This document shows positions 5,982-6,506 of a stretch of DNA of 6,506 nucleotides, piece by piece. How positions within the stretch are numbered: the stretch's first letter is position 1; each line of letters starts with the position of its first letter. The translations under genes and the position numbers were made by a program. A model generated the notes under the pieces. The model did no database searches. It was not told the origin of the DNA and saw only the letters and a list, made by a program, of their open reading frames with translations. Origin of the DNA: Paracoccaceae bacterium (lineage in GTDB: Bacteria; Pseudomonadota; Alphaproteobacteria; Rhodobacterales; Rhodobacteraceae); contig PXDM01000397.1 of the NCBI GenBank assembly GCA_003565055.1, positions 1 to 6,506 of the forward strand, in the 5' to 3' direction.

Positions 5982-6506
5982 TCAGTGAGCGGTTTGCTTG
6001 TCCCAGTCCTCGCGCTTGGGAAGCTGCTCGAACGTGTGTTCGGGCGGCGGCGAGGGCAGGGTCCATTCCAGCGTATCGGCGTGCTCGTTCCAGTAGTTCT
6101 TTTCGGTCACGCGAGCCCCGTAGCGCAGGGTGTAGAACACGATCCCGATGAAGAAGAGGAAAGACGCGAAGCTGATGAAGGCACCGATGGAGCTGATATA
6201 GTTCCAGAGCGCATAGGCTTCCGGGTAGTCGATATAGCGCCGGGGCATGCCCTGACGGCCCAGGAAATGCTGCGGGAAGAAGGTGACATTCGCACCGATG
6301 AACATCATCCAGAAATGCAGCTTGCCCGCCCATTCCGGGTATTGGCGACCCGACATCTTGCCCATCCAGAAATAGATGCCCGCGAAGAGCGCGAAGACCG
6401 CCCCGAGCGACATCACATAGTGGAAATGCGCCACGACATAATAGGTGTCATGGTAAACCCGGTCGATGGGCGCCTGGGACAGCACCAGACCCGTGACCCC
6501 GCCCAC
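5982..6506 (-). CDS. ctaD: Cytochrome c oxidase subunit I, 3' part, cut by right window edge
   Basis: Catalytic subunit of the aa3-type heme-copper oxidase, an inner-membrane protein that reduces oxygen to water and pumps protons. Only the last 174 codons are present; the full protein is about 550 residues, and the GTG at the edge is an internal valine. The fragment contains YHDTYYVVAHFHYV, in which HD contributes to the Mg site and the two His of HFH are the axial ligands of heme a3 (first) and heme a (second). Then come WMMFIGANVTFFPQHFLG, GMPRRYIDYP and the last three membrane helices. The polar tail ends in a LPKREDWD stretch typical of rhodobacteral CtaD. The order of helices and motifs matches the bovine and Paracoccus enzymes. 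The copper B ligands, the other heme a His and the Tyr-His crosslink lie outside the window. Identification is very secure. Confidence 0.97.
   Translation of the reverse strand: MGGVTGLVLSQAPIDRVYHDTYYVVAHFHYVMSLGAVFALFAGIYFWMGKMSGRQYPEWAGKLHFWMMFIGANVTFFPQHFLGRQGMPRRYIDYPEAYALWNYISSIGAFISFASFLFFIGIVFYTLRYGARVTEKNYWNEHADTLEWTLPSPPPEHTFEQLPKREDWDKQTAH

Noticed and set aside
1..6506. Search for tRNA, rRNA, CRISPR repeats, insertion sequences, attachment sites or phage genes
   Set aside because: No cloverleaf, tandem spaced repeat, transposase motif or terminal inverted repeat was seen, and there is no gene-free stretch longer than 165 bases.

Overview
The window is ordinary, compact, GC-rich chromosomal DNA from an alphaproteobacterium, most likely of the order Rhodobacterales (Rhodobacter/Roseobacter/Paracoccus relatives). 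The evidence is the style of the PepN N-terminus, a gatC-gatA pair with no gatB beside it, a DUF2244 membrane protein directly downstream of cytochrome c oxidase subunit I, the CtaD C-terminal tail, and codon use with strong third-position G/C. The species assignment is inference. No RNA gene, insertion sequence, CRISPR array, prophage or plasmid feature was found.

Layout. (1) Positions 1-2008, minus strand: a secreted CAP-domain (YkwD/SCP-like) protein (2008-1559), then the first 484 codons of aminopeptidase N (pepN), which starts at 1454 and runs off the left edge. (2) Positions 2009-2173: a 165-nt divergent intergenic region that should hold the promoters for the CAP gene and the gat genes. 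(3) Positions 2174-5443, plus strand: gatC, gatA (ATGA overlap), a lipoprotein with a C-terminal excalibur-like DxDxDGxxC motif, and an AmpD/AmiD-type N-acetylmuramoyl-L-alanine amidase that begins with TTG nine bases after the lipoprotein stop and in the same frame. (4) Positions 5426-6506, minus strand: the 3' end of ctaD (aa3-type oxidase subunit I), cut by the right edge, followed by a DUF2244 membrane protein. The 3' end of the DUF2244 gene overlaps the amidase gene tail to tail by 18 bp.

How the genes fit together. GatC and GatA belong to the GatCAB amidotransferase that corrects Glu-tRNA(Gln) and/or Asp-tRNA(Asn); the GatB partner must be encoded elsewhere. PepN is a general cytosolic peptide-degrading metalloenzyme. 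The CAP protein, the lipoprotein and the amidase share a cell-envelope theme, but no common pathway is shown by the sequence. CtaD is the catalytic subunit of the terminal oxidase, and the DUF2244 protein is a small bitopic or hairpin membrane protein of unknown job.

I see no clear new multi-gene system. The points most worth a second look are the excalibur-like lipoprotein, the unusual in-frame TGA/TTG junction between it and the amidase, and a strong intrinsic-terminator-like hairpin inside the first codons of the DUF2244 gene.
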